From: Flavobacterium fluviatile
GTDB lineage: Bacteria; Bacteroidota; Bacteroidia; Flavobacteriales; Flavobacteriaceae
Assembly (NCBI RefSeq): GCF_010645065.1
Contig: NZ_JAADZW010000023.1
Span: 1 to 50,956 of the forward strand
DNA length: 50,956 bases
Direction: 5' to 3'
In this document: positions 49,501-50,956 of the stretch, piece after piece
Layout of the letters: each line of letters begins with the position of its first letter
Numbering within the stretch: position 1 is the first letter of the stretch
Translations under genes and position numbers: made by a program
The notes under the pieces: generated by a model
Told to the model about the DNA's origin: nothing
Seen by the model: only the letters and a program-made list of their open reading frames with translations
Database searches by the model: none

Positions 49501-50457
49501 ATGCGCCTGATTCAATCTATTCTTTTTTCGATGATTTATATATCTACTTGTATCGCACAAGATGACATTATACAATTAAAAAACGTTAGTGATACGATTT
49601 TAAATACTAAACGTACATTAAAAACAACTGAGCCTTTTGATCCTTTAAAAACAACTCAAAAATTATTTCCTGGAAAATTATATAAACTGGCAGACCATAA
49701 TACTTTTTTGAGCTGGAAATGCAAAAACTGCAAAACCATAGCTTACACAGATGTAAACGGTGTTGAAGGAGACCAGTTATTTCCTTATTCAGAAGGTGTT
49801 GCAACACGTCTTGATACTACAATTAGTTATTCAGACTCAAAAGGAAATCAATTCAAAATGTTGGTTTTCAATCAGTCTGTTTACGATACTGATGGGGCTC
49901 AAACCGGCCGTTTTAGCGGAGGGCTTTTGGGATTAGCCAAGTTTTCAAAAACCGGAAATGTATGGGAAATGAAATCTTTTCAGCCTGCAATTGCTGCTTT
50001 TGGAGCGTTTTCCAGAATTCCTTCTTTGAAACTTTTAGAAATTGGAGAAGATCAGTATGCTTTTACACTAGTACATTCAAATGGTGGTGCGGGAGCTCCT
50101 TATTATGATTATTTGTACCTTATTGCAGGTTTCGATGGAAAATATCAGCCTTTACTGGAATTGGATAATTACGGCGTATCCAATACTGGCGGTGGCACAA
50201 ACTGGTCTAGTGCTTACAAGGTTGTTACCGATAACAACAAAAAATATTTTAGGGATATTATTGTTACAACCACGGGACACTATAAAAAAACAAAACTTGG
50301 TGATGATGAATTTGAAGCTGAACTTCCGCCAGAAGTAGCTGAGATGAAAAAGACGAAGAAGCAATTTAGTTTTACAATTGAAAAGCGCCTTTCTTTTAAA
50401 GGAAAATGGTACAATATTGTTGGCAAGCCTGTTGTGAAATTCTCTAATGTTAAATAA
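49501..50457 (+). CDS. Secreted protein of unknown function
   Basis: A 318-residue exported protein with a signal peptide (ILFSMIYISTCIAQ, cleaved near residue 20). A CxxC pair is present (CKNC near 74-77). The rest is beta-rich, with NGGAGAPYYDYLYLIAGFDGKYQPLLELDNYG and a basic end. I recognise no family. Monocistronic as far as the window shows. About 180 bases of A/T-rich DNA, without gene, follow it. Confidence 0.7.
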   Translation: MRLIQSILFSMIYISTCIAQDDIIQLKNVSDTILNTKRTLKTTEPFDPLKTTQKLFPGKLYKLADHNTFLSWKCKNCKTIAYTDVNGVEGDQLFPYSEGVATRLDTTISYSDSKGNQFKMLVFNQSVYDTDGAQTGRFSGGLLGLAKFSKTGNVWEMKSFQPAIAAFGAFSRIPSLKLLEIGEDQYAFTLVHSNGGAGAPYYDYLYLIAGFDGKYQPLLELDNYGVSNTGGGTNWSSAYKVVTDNNKKYFRDIIVTTTGHYKKTKLGDDEFEAELPPEVAEMKKTKKQFSFTIEKRLSFKGKWYNIVGKPVVKFSNVK

Positions 50458-50638
50458 GCTTTAGTAATTCTTTTTTTTTTAAAGTTTAATTTAAACACAT
50501 AGATTATATAGTTTTTTTTTCTTTTCAAAAGAGTTCAAAATAGAAACATATTTCTCAACACATAGCTATTTTTTTTAAATAAGTAAAATGCTTTTTTTTA
50601 TACGCTTACAAAAACTATTTTCTATGTGTTTAAAATAA

Positions 50639-50905
50639 TTATTTCAAATAGAGAATTGACAGCAAACCTAAACCCGCTATAAATATCCAAAGCAAAATCC
50701 CCTGCAATAAAGGCCTTATTCCCACTGATTTTATAGCATTACTGTTTAAAGTTGCTCCAATTAGAAACAAAGTAATGGTTAAACCAATTTTAGCAACTCC
50801 CACAATATTTGGGGCAAAAATGGCTATTTGAGGTACGTAAGAATTTAAAAGCATTGCCAAAACAAACAATCCGATAAAGTATAATCGCAAAAATGAAATG
50901 TACAC
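50639..50905 (-). pseudogene. C-terminal remnant of a YeiH/UPF0324-type membrane transporter
   Basis: About 88 residues match the end of the YeiH-type family (putative sulfate/organosulfonate exporter). YFIGLFVLAMLLNSYVP, AKIGLTITLFLIGATLN and GIRPLLQGILLWIFI are typical of its last three helices. The family is about 330-350 residues. An in-frame stop lies at 50930-50932, and the start offered is only a GTG. A 15-base direct repeat (50890-50904 and 50912-50926, offset 22) lies in between. A 22-base duplication might have caused a frameshift. The window edge prevents certainty. Confidence 0.55.
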
Positions 50906-50926
50906 AAATTTAAAATGAAATGTACA
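50890..50926. repeat. Short direct repeat at the YeiH remnant start
   Basis: AAAATGAAATGTACA occurs twice with a 22-base period. Removing one unit restores a continuous frame over the join, reading ...SVKMYISFLRLYFIG. This supports a small tandem duplication in what was one gene. Confidence 0.5.
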
Positions 50927-50936
50927 TTTTTACAGA

Positions 50937-50944
50937 CAAATATA
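50937..50944 (-). promoter_or_regulatory. TAnnTTTG box before the YeiH remnant
   Basis: TATATTTG on the minus strand, 32 bases before the GTG at 50905. It could drive the remnant or be a chance match in coding DNA; position near the edge limits judgement. Confidence 0.3.
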
Positions 50945-50956
50945 ACAAAAGCCAAT

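Overview
The window is AT-rich chromosomal DNA from a member of the Bacteroidota, almost certainly a Flavobacterium or close relative. The reasons are: promoters of the TAnnTTTG type in front of many genes instead of sigma-70 boxes; a fused alpha/beta E1 alpha-ketoacid dehydrogenase; a bifunctional hisB and hisIE; a long S1 ribosomal protein; typical flavobacterial families (DUF6155, DUF4265, YpdA-like reductase, ExbD pairs with the VDLTAMV signature); and spacers filled with the dispersed palindromes common in this genus. No tRNA, rRNA, IS element, prophage or CRISPR array was recognised.

Layout. 1-4.3 kb: ddl, a DUF421 membrane protein, coaD, a 48-residue microprotein, a PhnA-type zinc-ribbon protein and a secreted fasciclin protein. 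4.6-9.3 kb: a very acidic small protein, a luciferase-like flavin oxidoreductase, two tandem ExbD-like proteins that lack the usual membrane aspartate, and rpsA. 9.8-19.7 kb: a SufS/CsdA-like PLP enzyme, an outer-membrane beta-barrel, the msrA-selO pair, a YpdA-like thiol-redox flavoprotein with a CYTH protein, menC, and a TPR protein. 19.9-25.3 kb: a DEAD/DEAH helicase, DUF6155, DUF3817-MscS, a lipoprotein, a thioesterase and an unknown protein. 25.4-35.9 kb: an arylsulfatase, the fused E1, a divergent DapB-like protein, a 2-oxoglutarate oxygenase-like enzyme, a SUI1 homologue, a nucleoside phosphorylase, a glyoxalase-fold protein, DUF4265, a signal-less periplasmic-binding-fold protein and a membrane transglutaminase. 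35.9-36.6 kb: a HEPN/MNT (hepT-mntA) toxin-antitoxin module. 36.7-45.2 kb: a complete histidine operon read leftwards (hisG-D-C-B-[NTF2-like]-H-A-F-IE). 45.3-50.9 kb: a two-component system, a four-helix sensor-like protein, a P1/S1-type nuclease, a secreted unknown, and the C-terminal remnant of a YeiH-type transporter.

The best finding is upstream of hisG. A TAnnTTTG promoter is followed by a 19-codon leader peptide with the run HHHHFH, then a perfect 13-bp terminator hairpin. Three short segments (one in the His codons, one after the leader stop, one in the terminator loop and 3' arm) can pair in the two mutually exclusive ways of classical attenuation. The operon is also heavily colonised by small dispersed repeats. 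Nearly every spacer carries a different family, one palindrome has gone in-frame into hisA (about ten extra residues before a beta-strand), and another supplies the last residues and stop codon of hisD.

A second theme is a family of hairpin elements (five copies) whose flanks are conserved while the stem sequence changes in a paired, compensatory way. This suggests selection for structure.
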